A program made the translations under genes and the position numbers. A stretch of DNA of 64,000 nucleotides from Salegentibacter salarius. GTDB lineage: Bacteria > Bacteroidota > Bacteroidia > Flavobacteriales > Flavobacteriaceae. The stretch lies in assembly GCF_900168265.1 (NCBI RefSeq), contig NZ_FVZF01000001.1, forward strand, positions 1 to 64,000. The letters are read 5' to 3'. Under the pieces are notes generated by a model. That model had not been told where the DNA came from, did not search any database, and worked only from the letters and a program-made list of their open reading frames with translations. Below are positions 54,009-62,745 of this stretch, one piece after another; position 1 is the first letter of the stretch; the number at the start of each line of letters is the position of its first letter.

Positions 54009-55547
54009 ATGTTGACAAAAGTTTATGGAAGTGCCGTATTTGGGGTGAAGGCTACTACAATTACCATAGAGGTAAATGTAGCAACCGGCATAGGTTACCA
54101 TCTGGTAGGTCTGCCCGATAACGCGGTGAGGGAAAGCAGTTTTAGAATTGCAGCTGCCCTTCAGAATAACGCTTATAAATTTCCGGGTAAAAAAATTATC
54201 GTCAATATGGCGCCAGCCGACCTTAGAAAAGAAGGTTCGGCTTACGATCTTAGTTTAAGTCTCGGGATTCTGGCCGCTTCAGGCCAAATTAAAGCAGATA
54301 ATATATCAGAATATCTTATTATGGGTGAGCTTTCGCTAGACGGAAGCTTGCAACCCATAAAGGGCGCCTTACCCATTGCTATTAAAGCTAAAGAAGAAGG
54401 TTTTAAAGGTTTTATTCTTCCGAAGCAAAACGCTAAAGAAGCCGCCATTGTAAGCGGAATCGAAGTTTACGGAGTCGAAAACATCACAGAAGTAATCAAT
54501 TTTTTTGATAAAGATGAAGCTTTAGAGCGAACTATTATCAATACCCGCGAAGAATTCTACAAAAACCTGGATCACCCTGAACATGATTTTGCCGATGTTA
54601 AAGGCCAGGAATCTATAAAACGTTGTATGGAAATTGCCGCTGCGGGCGGTCATAATATTATTCTAATTGGTCCGCCGGGAGCCGGTAAAACCATGCTTGC
54701 CAAACGCCTACCCAGCATTTTACCACCAATGACTTTACATGAAGCCCTGGAAACTACAAAAATTCACAGTGTAGTTGGTCGTGTTAAGGAACACGTGGGT
54801 TTAATGTCTCAAAGGCCTTTTAGGAGTCCGCATCACACAATTTCAGATGTCGCACTTGTCGGTGGCGGGGCTTATCCGCAACCGGGAGAGATTTCCCTTT
54901 CGCATAACGGTGTTTTATTTCTCGATGAACTCCCGGAATTTAAACGTGGCGTTTTAGAAGTAATGCGTCAACCTTTAGAAGATAGGGAAGTAACTATTTC
55001 CAGGGCTAAATTTACGGTAACCTATCCATCAAGTTTTATGTTGGTGGCCAGTATGAACCCCAGCCCAAGCGGCTATTTTAATGATCCCGATGCGCCAGCA
55101 AGTTCGTCCCCGGCAGAAATGCAACGCTATTTAAGTAAAATTAGTGGCCCATTATTAGATAGGATAGATATTCATATTGAAGTCACTCCTGTGCCATTTG
55201 AAAAATTGAGTGAAGAACGCCGGGGAGAAAGCAGCGTTGAAATTAGAAAAAGAGTTACAAAGGCACGCCAATTTCAGACCGAACGCTTCGCAGATTCTGA
55301 TTCTGTGCATTATAATGCGCAAATGAGTGTACGGCAAATTCGAAAATTTTGTGCACTTGATGATGCTTCAAAAGCTTTACTTAAAACCGCAATGGAACGT
55401 TTAAACCTATCTGCTCGTGCTTACGATCGCATTCTTAAAGTTTCCAGGACTATCGCCGATTTAGAGAATTCAGAAAACATTAAAGGTAACCATATAAGCG
55501 AAGCTATTCAGTATAGAAGTCTGGACCGCGATGGCTGGTTGGGATAA
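54009..55547 (+). CDS. comM: YifB/ComM family Mg-chelatase-like AAA+ ATPase
   Basis: 512 residues. The N-terminal Lon-protease-like domain (about 1-170) shows [43 protein letters not shown] and [20 protein letters not shown]. The AAA+ domain has [20 protein letters not shown] (near 220), [26 protein letters not shown] (Walker B) and MNPSPSGYF. The C-terminal Mg-chelatase domain has [16 protein letters not shown]. ComM is a hexameric branch-migration helicase that extends recombination of incoming DNA in natural transformation. Length is usual. TACATTTA just upstream at 53982-53989 resembles a weak -7 box. Confidence 0.94.
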   Translation: MLTKVYGSAVFGVKATTITIEVNVATGIGYHLVGLPDNAVRESSFRIAAALQNNAYKFPGKKIIVNMAPADLRKEGSAYDLSLSLGILAASGQIKADNISEYLIMGELSLDGSLQPIKGALPIAIKAKEEGFKGFILPKQNAKEAAIVSGIEVYGVENITEVINFFDKDEALERTIINTREEFYKNLDHPEHDFADVKGQESIKRCMEIAAAGGHNIILIGPPGAGKTMLAKRLPSILPPMTLHEALETTKIHSVVGRVKEHVGLMSQRPFRSPHHTISDVALVGGGAYPQPGEISLSHNGVLFLDELPEFKRGVLEVMRQPLEDREVTISRAKFTVTYPSSFMLVASMNPSPSGYFNDPDAPASSSPAEMQRYLSKISGPLLDRIDIHIEVTPVPFEKLSEERRGESSVEIRKRVTKARQFQTERFADSDSVHYNAQMSVRQIRKFCALDDASKALLKTAMERLNLSARAYDRILKVSRTIADLENSENIKGNHISEAIQYRSLDRDGWLG

Positions 55548-55791
55548 TTTTCTTCTCTTTTAAGTTAATTTTGATATTTTTGAAAACCTTAGAGGTTTAA
55601 ATATGTCAACTTTTAAATTTATATTTACTCGATAATCTAGATTGAATGCTCCGAGGCTTGCCTCGAAATCAAATTATTTTTCCAATATTAATGCTTCGCG
55701 AGCTTGTTCCGAAGTTGTTTACTCACTTTGGAAATAATAGAATCAAAAATATTATATTTCGTTTCCGGGCTGAGTTTAATAAGACCAAACT
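55548..55791. other. Intergenic region with repeat remnants
   Basis: 244 bases. It holds an inverted copy of GATTATCGAGTAA (55625-55637), a partial family 4-like AAAACCTTAGAGGTTT near 55580 and GCTCCGAGGCTTGCCTCG near 55648. No coding frame. Confidence 0.55.
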
Positions 55792-56946
55792 ATGATGAAG
55801 AGAAGTTTATCCTTACTAATATTAGTTTTTATAGTTGCGTGTAAAGGCGATCCTGAAGTTAAAGAAGTTTCAGAAATGGAAAGCGATAGTATTAAAGAGA
55901 AGAGTATATTAAGCGGGGAATTGCTTGGGGAAGATCGGGTAGAATTTACTGTTAAGCAAGCGAATAGCCTGGCTGAGCTTCCGTTAAATTGTATTAATAC
56001 TCAATATCCTAACAAACTGGGCCAAACGCTGGAAAACAAAGAGGCTATAGGTGAGCCTTCAGAATTACACCCGGCATTTTATGGTTGTTTTGATTGGCAC
56101 TCTTCGGTACACGCACATTGGTCTCTGGTAAGTTTATTAAAACAGTTTCCTGATCTTAAAAAAGCCGAAACTATTAGAGGAAAATTAAAGGAATCTCTTT
56201 CTGCGGAAAATATTCAGGGTGAGATCGATTACTTTAAAAGGGAGCAAAGCGATTCTTTTGAACGTACTTACGGTTGGGCCTGGTTGCTGAAACTGGCGGA
56301 AGAAATTGAAACCTGGAATGATCCCCTGGCCGTGGAACTTGGTCAGAATTTAGCCCCTTTAGCCGATCTTATAGTTAAGAAATACATAGAATTCCTACCA
56401 AAATTAAATTATCCGATAAGGGTAGGGGAGCACGCAAACACGGCCTTCGGACTTAGCTTCGCTTACGATTATGCGGTTGCAGCAGAACACACGGAATTGA
56501 AAGAACTTATTTCAAAACGTGCGAAAGACTTTTATTTAAAGGATGATGATTGTCCTTTAACCTGGGAGCCTAGCGGGTTCGATTTTCTTTCACCTTGTTT
56601 AGAGGAGGTGAGTATTATGAGCCGTGTTTTGCCAAAGAATGCCTTTGAAATGTGGCTGGAAGACTTTCTTCCACAGTTGAAATCTGAAGATTTTGATATG
56701 GAAGTAGGAGAGGTGTCAGATAGAACCGATGGAAAACTGGTACACCTTGATGGACTTAACTTTAGTCGTGCCTGGGTTTTCTACGGACTTATAAATCAAT
56801 ACCCTGAGAAATTCTCGCATTTACAGGAAATTGCCGATAGGCACGTGGCTTATTCTTTTCCTAATTTGGTAGGAGATAGTTACGAAGGCGGCCATTGGTT
56901 AGGCACATTTGCTATTTATGCTTTGCAGGAATCTAAAGATATGTAG
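55792..56946 (+). CDS. DUF2891 family lipoprotein
   Basis: 384 residues. The lipobox is LVFIVACKGD (Cys at 17). The DUF2891 body (about 60-380) is helical and shows PLNCINTQYPNKLGQTL, LHPAFYGCFDWHSSVHAHWS, YGWAWLLKLAEEI, GEHANTAFGLSFAYDY, WEPSGFDFLSPCLEE and YEGGHWLGTFAIYAL. The repeated His, Trp and Asp positions look like an (alpha/alpha) barrel with a conserved pocket, perhaps an enzyme on small polar compounds, but no activity is known. Its stop overlaps the start of the Nramp-like gene by one base, so it belongs with the 5-oxoprolinase cluster. Two ATGs occur in a row at the start. Confidence 0.85.
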   Translation: MMKRSLSLLILVFIVACKGDPEVKEVSEMESDSIKEKSILSGELLGEDRVEFTVKQANSLAELPLNCINTQYPNKLGQTLENKEAIGEPSELHPAFYGCFDWHSSVHAHWSLVSLLKQFPDLKKAETIRGKLKESLSAENIQGEIDYFKREQSDSFERTYGWAWLLKLAEEIETWNDPLAVELGQNLAPLADLIVKKYIEFLPKLNYPIRVGEHANTAFGLSFAYDYAVAAEHTELKELISKRAKDFYLKDDDCPLTWEPSGFDFLSPCLEEVSIMSRVLPKNAFEMWLEDFLPQLKSEDFDMEVGEVSDRTDGKLVHLDGLNFSRAWVFYGLINQYPEKFSHLQEIADRHVAYSFPNLVGDSYEGGHWLGTFAIYALQESKDM

Positions 56947-58166
56947 TGCGAAATTTCTTGAAAAACCTTGGGCCGGGAATCCTGGTTTCGGCGGCATTTA
57001 TTGGTCCGGGAACGGTTACGGTTTGTACGCTCGCCGGGGTTGAATTTGGTTATAGCCTGCTTTGGGCTTTAGTGCTTTCCATATTTTCATGTATAATTTT
57101 ACAGGAAATGGCAGCCAGGCTGGGCGTAGTCTCTCAAAAGGATTTAAGTGATGTTATTCGGGAAGAGATCAAAAAACCGATTTTCAGGGTTTTAGCGATT
57201 ATCCTTATTTTTTCAGCCATAGTTATTGGGAATGCTGCTTACGAAGCAGGTAATATTACCGGCGCTGTTCTTGGAGCCGAAGCTATCTTCGGAATTCAAA
57301 ATCTGCAAATTGGCGATTTTAAGCTTAATTTATGGAGTATTTTTATTGGCGCAGTCGCGTTTGTACTTTTATTCACCGGAAGCTACAAAACCCTCGAAAA
57401 GATCTTTATTGGCCTGGTTTTGTTAATGAGTATAAGTTTTGTGCTAACTGCTATTCTAACCAAACCTGATATTTTAGAAATTTTAAGTGGACTTGTCCCA
57501 ACAAGCAATGCTGCCGGATTGCTTACGGTGATGGCTATTGTAGGGACTACGGTTGTTCCTTACAATTTGTTTCTACACGCTTCTCTCGTTAGTGAAAAGT
57601 GGAAAGAAGCTTCTTATTTGCCAATTGCCAGGAAAGAACTAATAGTTTCTATAATCCTTGGTGGTACAGTTTCTATGGCAATTCTAATTAGTGCTGCTTC
57701 TTCCGGCTTAACTAATGTGAATTCTGCAGCTGATATGGCGGTAAGCCTAGAGCCACTTTTTGGGAAATTTGCTACCTGGTTTATGTCTTTGGGACTTTTG
57801 GCTGCCGGGATCACTTCTTCTATTACCGCTCCTTTAGCCGCAGCTTACGTAGTAAAAGGCTGCTTTGGTTGGGAAGGCGGAATGAAGTCAGCGAAATTTA
57901 AAACTGTCTGGGCCGTGGTTCTTATTTTGGGTGTGTTCTTCTCTTCCCTGCAAATTAATCCTATTGAGATTATACGCTTTGCCCAAATCGCTAACGGAAT
58001 CCTCTTGCCGGTAATTGCTATTTTCTTATTTTGGGTAGTCAATAAAGCTTCGGTACTGGGTAAACACCGCAATTCTAAGCTTCAAAATGTATTGGGAATA
58101 CTTGTTATTGCACTTTCCGTATTTTTAGGAATTAAAGCGATTCTAAGCGTTTTACAAAGCTTTTAA
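56946..58166 (+). CDS. Nramp-family (YcsG-like) transporter lacking the usual metal-site motifs
   Basis: 406 residues, 11 hydrophobic helices, GTG start overlapping the preceding stop. It aligns with Nramp proteins from GPGILVSAAFIGPGTVTVCT (helix 1) to VVPYNLFLHASLV (helix 6, near 203-215). In metal-transporting Nramps helix 1 reads DPGN and helix 6 MPHN. Here these are GPGT and VPYN, so the metal-binding Asp, Asn and Met are absent. In Bacillus subtilis, an Nramp relative (YcsG) lies in the operon of ycsF/kipI/kipA, the homologues of pxpA/B/C. The same neighbours here (pxpA 110 bases on) suggest import of 5-oxoproline or a related acid instead of a metal ion; that is an inference. Confidence 0.85.
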   Translation: MRNFLKNLGPGILVSAAFIGPGTVTVCTLAGVEFGYSLLWALVLSIFSCIILQEMAARLGVVSQKDLSDVIREEIKKPIFRVLAIILIFSAIVIGNAAYEAGNITGAVLGAEAIFGIQNLQIGDFKLNLWSIFIGAVAFVLLFTGSYKTLEKIFIGLVLLMSISFVLTAILTKPDILEILSGLVPTSNAAGLLTVMAIVGTTVVPYNLFLHASLVSEKWKEASYLPIARKELIVSIILGGTVSMAILISAASSGLTNVNSAADMAVSLEPLFGKFATWFMSLGLLAAGITSSITAPLAAAYVVKGCFGWEGGMKSAKFKTVWAVVLILGVFFSSLQINPIEIIRFAQIANGILLPVIAIFLFWVVNKASVLGKHRNSKLQNVLGILVIALSVFLGIKAILSVLQSF

Positions 58167-58183
58167 TATATCTACTCTATTTT

Positions 58184-58210
58184 CCTGCAAGGTTTCTAAA
58201 ACCTTGTAGG
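58184..58210. repeat. Family 4 palindrome
   Basis: CCTGCAAGG TTTCTAAAA CCTTGTAGG, a hairpin like the two at 49174-49245. It lies between the Nramp-like gene and pxpA and could end or slow the upstream transcript. Confidence 0.8.
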
Positions 58211-58276
58211 TATAAAGTTCCTGATATTGTATAGAAGTTTAATTAGTAGAAAGTTGCATAACTTAAAATAAAAAAG

Positions 58277-59017
58277 ATGAAAAAAATCCATATAAACTGC
58301 GATTTAGGTGAAGGTGGCGATTTTGATGCAGATCTAATGCCGCATATTTCTGCCTGTAATATTGCTTGTGGCGGCCACGCCGGAAACCTTGAAACCATGC
58401 AGCAAACGATTAAACTTGCTGTGGAACATGGAGTAGAAATAGGAGCGCATCCTTCTTATCCCGATAAGGAGAATTTTGGAAGAAAAACTATGAAGATTTC
58501 TGCGGAAGAATTGCAGCGTTCCATTGTTGCGCAAATTTTAAGTTTAAAACAATTGGCGGAAGCAGAAGGGATAAAACTCACCCATGTAAAACCTCATGGA
58601 GCACTTTATAATGAAGCCGCAAAAGATGAAAAAACAGCTCAAATTATCATAGATTCTTTACTGGAATTCGATCAAAATTTAGCGCTTTTTTGTCCGTTAA
58701 ATTCGGTAATTTCTAAACTTGCGAAAGGGAGGATTCCGATCGTTTTTGAAGCTTTTGCCGACCGTAATTATAACCCCGATTACAGCCTGGTTTCGCGTTC
58801 AAAATCCAATGCTTTAATAAGCGAAAAAGAAGCCGTTTTTGAACATCTTTTTTCTATGTTTTCTGAAGGGAAAATTACCTGTGAAAATGAAGCTAAAATT
58901 AGTTGCAGCGCCACTACTTTTTGCCTGCACAGTGACACGCCAAATTCAGTTGAAATTATGAGTTTTTTACAGCAGAAATTTGCTGAGCATAATATTAAAA
59001 TTAAGAATGCAAAATGA
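58277..59017 (+). CDS. pxpA: 5-oxoprolinase subunit A (LamB/YcsF family)
   Basis: 246 residues. Starts KIHINCDLGEGGDFDADLMP, then HISACNIACGGHAGNLETMQ, EIGAHPSYPDKENFGRKTM, THVKPHGALYNEAA and FEAFADRNYNPDYSLVSRSK, the ordered marks of the family. PxpA, PxpB and PxpC together hydrolyse 5-oxo-L-proline to glutamate with ATP, removing a damage product of glutamine and glutamate. RBS-like AAAAAAG precedes the ATG. Its stop overlaps pxpB by 4 bases (ATGA). Confidence 0.94.
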   Translation: MKKIHINCDLGEGGDFDADLMPHISACNIACGGHAGNLETMQQTIKLAVEHGVEIGAHPSYPDKENFGRKTMKISAEELQRSIVAQILSLKQLAEAEGIKLTHVKPHGALYNEAAKDEKTAQIIIDSLLEFDQNLALFCPLNSVISKLAKGRIPIVFEAFADRNYNPDYSLVSRSKSNALISEKEAVFEHLFSMFSEGKITCENEAKISCSATTFCLHSDTPNSVEIMSFLQQKFAEHNIKIKNAK

Positions 59018-59745
59018 ATGATTTTCCTAAAATAACACCGATGGGAGAGCGGGGAATTCTGATAGAATTTGAGCCTGAAATCAGTGAAAAGCTTCTCGGA
59101 AAACTCCTTTTTTATAAAGATAAACTAGAAGAATTTTACGATGAAGTAAATGTTGAGGTGATCAATACATATAACTCGTTATTAATTAGTTATATGTTCA
59201 GTATAGAAAACGTCTATAATGAGATTTCAGCAATTAAAGAGCTGTTTGGAGAGGCTAAGATAGGAAAAACAAATAACCAACAAATTTTCCATTTACCTGT
59301 TTGCTATGAGGAGGAATTCGGTTGGGATCTGGAATACATTTCCAAAGAAAAAAAACTCTCAAAAGAAGAAATTGTCGAGCTGCATACCAAACCATTTTAT
59401 ACCGTATTTTTCACAGGTTTTTTACCCGGATTTTTATACCTGGGAGGGCTTGACGAAAAGCTACAAATTTCGCGTAAAGATCAACCCCGAATGAAGATCG
59501 AAAAAGGGGCTGTTGGAATAGGCGAAAACCAGACTGGGATTTACCCGAAATCAAGTCCCGGCGGATGGCAAATTTTAGGCAACTGTCCGGTTCAATTTTT
59601 TGATAAAAATAACGATCCGCCTTGTGAGATTTCGGCGGGTGATAAAGTGAAATTTTATTCGGTTTCTAAAGAAGAATTTGAAGAAATTTCGGAGCAAATT
59701 TCCGAAGGAACTTTTCAACTAAAAAAAGAAAATTATGAAGGCTGA
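59014..59745 (+). CDS. pxpB: 5-oxoprolinase subunit B (allophanate hydrolase subunit 1 family)
   Basis: 243 residues. MGERGILIEFEPEIS at the start, FHLPVCYEEEFGWDLEYI, LHTKPFYTVFFTGFLPGFLY (near 125-145), RKDQPRMKIEKGAVGIGENQ and YPKSSPGGWQILGNCPVQFF. The older Bacillus name is KipI, once described as a kinase inhibitor. The gene overlaps pxpA by 4 and pxpC by 11 bases, so the three are translationally coupled. Confidence 0.93.
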   Translation: MNDFPKITPMGERGILIEFEPEISEKLLGKLLFYKDKLEEFYDEVNVEVINTYNSLLISYMFSIENVYNEISAIKELFGEAKIGKTNNQQIFHLPVCYEEEFGWDLEYISKEKKLSKEEIVELHTKPFYTVFFTGFLPGFLYLGGLDEKLQISRKDQPRMKIEKGAVGIGENQTGIYPKSSPGGWQILGNCPVQFFDKNNDPPCEISAGDKVKFYSVSKEEFEEISEQISEGTFQLKKENYEG

Positions 59746-60619
59746 AGTTGAAATTTTATATCCGGGATTATTTTCCACCATCCAGGATTTTGGTCGTCGT
59801 GGATTTCAAAAATATGGGGTTCCTTTAGGTGGAGTGATGGATAGGATCGCTTTAAAAACCGCCAACCTTATTTTGCAAAATCAGGCCGATGCCGCGGTGA
59901 TGGAAATTACCCAAATGGGACCAAAACTTAAATTTTCGGCAGCGACAAAAATAGCCATTAGCGGAGCACATCTTTCTCCAAAACTAAACGATACTGAAAT
60001 TGACAATAATGAAGTGGTAAAAATTCATGAAGGTGATATTTTATCTTTTGGAAGACCGGAATACGGAATGCGTTCCTATCTAGCAATCCTTGACGGATTT
60101 AAAACGGAAAAGGTTCTGGGAAGCCGTAGTTGGTACGAAGATATTACCAGCCACGAAAAGCTAGAGAAAGGGATGAAACTTCAATACGAAGCTTCTGAGG
60201 AGGAAAAATATGAGACTCACGCCGCGATAAAATTTGATGAGGAATATTTGAATTCTGAAGAAATAGAAGTTTTTCCCGGCCCTGAATTTGAAAAACTGCC
60301 TGAAACTTTAAAAAGTCATTTAAGACAAAGTAAGTTTAGTATTGATAAAAATAATAATAGAATGGCGATTCAGCTGAGTGAGATCTTAGAAAACGAACTG
60401 GAGCCAATTATTACCGGCCCGGTGCTTCCCGGAACCATTCAACTTACTCCCGGCGGAAAGTTAATCGTGCTAATGCGCGATTGTCAAACCACGGGTGGTT
60501 ATCCACGGGTTTTGCAATTAAGCGAGAAAGGAATTAATATGATGGCACAGAAAAAGGCGGGGGATAAAATTAGGTTTAAAAGCCCCCCGACCCCCAAAGG
60601 GGGAGAAGCATTATCCTAA
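59735..60619 (+). CDS. pxpC: 5-oxoprolinase subunit C (allophanate hydrolase subunit 2 family)
   Basis: 294 residues. EILYPGLFSTIQDFGRRGFQ, YGVPLGGVMDRIALKTANLI, ISGAHLSPKLND, YGMRSYLAILDGFKTEKVLG and the C-terminal TGPVLPGTIQLTPGGKLIVL, RDCQTTGGYPRVLQLSEK. The normal family end is near AGDKIRF. After it comes FKSPPTPKGGEALS, encoded by a palindromic repeat (60578-60604) that has run into the gene, so the last dozen residues are not family sequence. The active parts upstream are intact. Coupled to pxpB by an 11-base overlap. Confidence 0.93.
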   Translation: MKAEVEILYPGLFSTIQDFGRRGFQKYGVPLGGVMDRIALKTANLILQNQADAAVMEITQMGPKLKFSAATKIAISGAHLSPKLNDTEIDNNEVVKIHEGDILSFGRPEYGMRSYLAILDGFKTEKVLGSRSWYEDITSHEKLEKGMKLQYEASEEEKYETHAAIKFDEEYLNSEEIEVFPGPEFEKLPETLKSHLRQSKFSIDKNNNRMAIQLSEILENELEPIITGPVLPGTIQLTPGGKLIVLMRDCQTTGGYPRVLQLSEKGINMMAQKKAGDKIRFKSPPTPKGGEALS

Positions 60620-60769
60620 AAAAGTTGTGTTATACTTTTCTTTATACTTACGTCAACCTGAACTTGTTTCAGGTTCTAACACGATAAACATTCGAATAAA
60701 GTTCATTTTGAAGAATTATTTTAAGCAAAGAGGGTGAAAAATTCCCCCTTTGGGGGCTAGGGGGCTTTT
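60578..60769. repeat. Family 5 inverted repeat (SPPTPKGG type), first arm inside pxpC
   Basis: 60578-60604 and 60743-60769 are inverted copies matching at 25 of 27 bases (AAAAGCCCCC...CCCCCAAAGGGGGA). Between them at 60651-60681 lies a lone family 1 left arm (CGTCAACCTGAACTTGTTTC). The first arm supplies the pxpC stop region. Confidence 0.85.
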
Positions 60770-60771
60770 GT

Positions 60772-60831
60772 CCCGATGTGAAATCGGGATTAGTTCGCTC
60801 TAATATTTTAAATGAGGCCGGAGGCCTTTTT
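60772..60831 (+). terminator. Hairpins with T tail, possible terminator
   Basis: TCCCGATGTGAAATCGGGA (60771-60789) is a hairpin seen in several repeats here. AGGCC GGA GGCCT TTTT (60815-60830) is a compact GC stem followed by T residues and could end the pxp transcript. Confidence 0.5.
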
Positions 60832-60852
60832 AAAAATAGGCTCACTAAAAAT

Positions 60853-60928
60853 AAAAAAGTGCCGCCTTGGTTACGAGAAGCTTGATTACCCTACCAATCA
60901 AACTCCTCACCGTTGACGACACTTTTTT
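60853..60928. other. Structured element closed by AAAAAAGTG / CACTTTTTT
   Basis: A 9-base perfect stem (60853-60861 with 60920-60928) closes a 58-base interior that holds TTGATT/AATCAA (60882-60887 with 60896-60901). The interior is GC-rich and unlike its surroundings. It could be a bidirectional terminator with a long loop, a small RNA or a remnant of an element. I do not recognise it. Confidence 0.4.
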
Positions 60929-61019
60929 GCCCCAAAACACTTTAGCTAACTAAAATGACTATGTCAAAAGTAGAAGATAAGTACGCTCGTCACAAGGGGA
61001 AAAATCCCCTTTCTAATGA

Positions 61020-61062
61020 GATCGCATTTTTAAAAGCCGAAGGCGCTTAAAAAATGCTGATC
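61020..61062. repeat. Inverted repeat, 43 bases
   Basis: GATCGCATTTTTAAAAGCC and GGCGCTTAAAAAATGCTGATC are imperfect inverted copies with a 3-base centre. It is followed by the hairpin ATCCCGACTTCAGTCGGGAT (61069-61088) and preceded by AAGGGGAAAAATCCCCTT (60994-61011), so the strand can fold along its whole length. Confidence 0.7.
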
Positions 61063-61175
61063 GAATTATCCCGACTTCAGTCGGGATCTTCATTAACGTC
61101 ATCGCGATTGAGCCGTCACGTTGGCTATCGAATGGTTCTCGATAAAGCCTTATTTTCGCTCGCGCTCAAATAAAG

Positions 61176-61438
61176 TCACTCGAATTGACAACTATAACCC
61201 ACAACCGAGAACTCATCCAGAACAGATTACCACGTCGGCTACCGCTTCCCCGCAATGACGCTGCTTTTTCTTTCCGTCATCGCGAACGAGGAACGAGTGC
61301 GGCGATCTTTTGTTTGGAGGTCCCCGTCACTTCAAGTGTTCCGACCGACAACCGAAAACTCATTACCCACAACCGAGAACTCATCCAGAACAGATTACCA
61401 CGTCGGCTAACGCTTCCTCGAATTGACAAAACAAAAAA
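61176..61438. repeat. Composite repeat block with a 52-base direct repeat
   Basis: 61198-61249 and 61366-61417 are direct copies with one mismatch (start CCCACAACCGAGAACTCATC, end CGCTTCC). Each copy is flanked by family 2 ends (CTCGAATTGACA near 61178 and 61427). Between them are family 3 pieces: CGCAATGACG (61251) and CGTCATCGCGAACGAGGAAC (61276). The block is about 170 bases per unit. A 144-codon frame runs through it but is repeat-derived. Confidence 0.8.
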
Positions 61439-61642
61439 TATTAGTGTATTCGTGGCGAAAAACAACAAACCTCAAACAATAAACACCAGACTGCCACTTA
61501 ACCCGATTAACCAAAAAACAGGTAACTCACAGCTGAGAACCGATAACCGAAAAACAACTGACAACCAAAGATTTGCCAAAATGAAAAATTCTCCTAAATT
61601 TACCTTAACAAAAAATTAAGTTTTTAACCAACCAGCTTAAAA

Positions 61643-62029
61643 ATGAAAAAACCAAAAAAATGCATTAGCGTTGAAGAAGCGCGTAAGGAACAGGACGAAT
61701 GGGTGAAGACCCGTGGAAAAGATATTAGGGAAGCCGAGGGTTATGAAGATACCCGCGAATTCTGGTATAGCCTGGACGAATTACAGGAATACCTGGATTA
61801 TGTTCGCGAGAAATCTAAGGAGCAGGGAGTAGAAAAACCGGGGATTCGGTTTTATTTAGGGGCTTACCCTAAAACCAAAGAGAAAAAAAGTTATACTACC
61901 ATGTTTCTCTCACCTACCAAAGAAGCCCAGGGAGACACAGAAAGTGCCGGGGAAGACTCTGACCCTAATAATTATGAAATTGAGCCAATGAATATTATCC
62001 AGGGTGGTGAGCCTCCAATGAATTATTAA
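61643..62029 (+). CDS. Hypothetical protein, 128 residues, signalling operon
   Basis: A soluble, charged protein: KKCISVEEARKEQDEWVKTR, then EFWYSLDELQEYLDYVREKS, a beta segment GIRFYLGAYPKTKEKKSYTT, MFLSPTK, and a polar tail with IEPMNIIQGGEPPMNY. The helical first half and single sheet suggest a small alpha/beta fold. I do not recognise the family; similar proteins occur in Flavobacteria. The stop overlaps the start of the 7-TM gene by one base, so it belongs to the kinase operon and may be a partner of the membrane protein. Confidence 0.75.
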   Translation: MKKPKKCISVEEARKEQDEWVKTRGKDIREAEGYEDTREFWYSLDELQEYLDYVREKSKEQGVEKPGIRFYLGAYPKTKEKKSYTTMFLSPTKEAQGDTESAGEDSDPNNYEIEPMNIIQGGEPPMNY

Positions 62030-62745
62030 TGCAAATTCTTATTTTTTTAATAATTCTACTTGAAGGTTTTGCTGCAATTTCCGGATTATATTATTATCAG
62101 AAAAAGCCGACTGATAAAGCGGTCGGTTTTTTTTCCTATTTTTTATTACTTACTTTTTTTGTAGAAGCGCTAGCTGCAATCCCCAAAATAATTTATTGGA
62201 ATGAGCCATTACATTTTCTAAAAGAAACTTTTCTTTACAATAATTTCTGGATTTATAATCCTTATTTGATTATCAGTTTTGTGATTTATATTCTATACTT
62301 TACCTGGAATATTTCGAATAAAAAAATAAGACGGATTATCAATCATTGTTTGATTTTATATGTTATAATCTGTATTGCCAATTTATTATTTTCAGATGTA
62401 TTTTTTCAAAGTCATTCTGTAATAACTTATATGCTAGGAAGTTTTTTGCTGTTAGGAGTAATTTTCTATTATTATTTTGAAATTTTATTGAGTTCAAAAA
62501 TACTGAGTATAAAAAGGGAGATCAGTTTCTATATTTCCTTTGCTGCCCTCCTGTTTTTTTTAACTACTACTCCTATTTTAATTTACTATAACTATTATAC
62601 TACTCAAAGTCCGGAATTTGTTGAACTTAGTAGATCTGTTCTAATTGGGTTGAATATTTTAATGTATAGTTCCTACAGTTTTGCCTTTTTAAGCCTGGCC
62701 AATAAGAAAAAACCGTCTACTAAGAATTTAAAAAATGCTTTCTAA
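62029..62745 (+). CDS. Seven-TM membrane protein, possible sensor partner
   Basis: 238 residues with seven hydrophobic helices (about 2-23, 34-52, 75-93, 104-120, 133-153, 164-183, 201-222), short loops and a basic C-terminus (NKKKPSTKNLKNAF). No enzyme or transport motif is seen. It overlaps the 128-residue gene by 1 and the histidine kinase by 11 bases. The kinase has only one membrane helix and almost no outside domain, so this 7-TM protein may supply the sensing part, as 7TM receptor domains do when fused to kinases. That role is inferred. Confidence 0.72.
   Translation: MQILIFLIILLEGFAAISGLYYYQKKPTDKAVGFFSYFLLLTFFVEALAAIPKIIYWNEPLHFLKETFLYNNFWIYNPYLIISFVIYILYFTWNISNKKIRRIINHCLILYVIICIANLLFSDVFFQSHSVITYMLGSFLLLGVIFYYYFEILLSSKILSIKREISFYISFAALLFFLTTTPILIYYNYYTTQSPEFVELSRSVLIGLNILMYSSYSFAFLSLANKKKPSTKNLKNAF

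Noticed and set aside
60955-61050. 31-codon frame starting MTMSKVEDKYARHKGK
   Set aside because: Its second half is one arm and the centre of the inverted repeat at 61020-61062, and a hairpin lies in its middle. Probably a chance frame in folded repeat DNA.
61198-61417. CRISPR array
   Set aside because: Only two copies, 168 bases apart, with repeat-rich spacing and no cas genes.
61185-61619. 144-codon plus-strand frame
   Set aside because: It runs through the 52-base direct repeat and family 2/3 pieces, and its protein repeats the same segment (ITHNRELIQNRLPRRL). It is repeat-derived with no sign of selection for protein.
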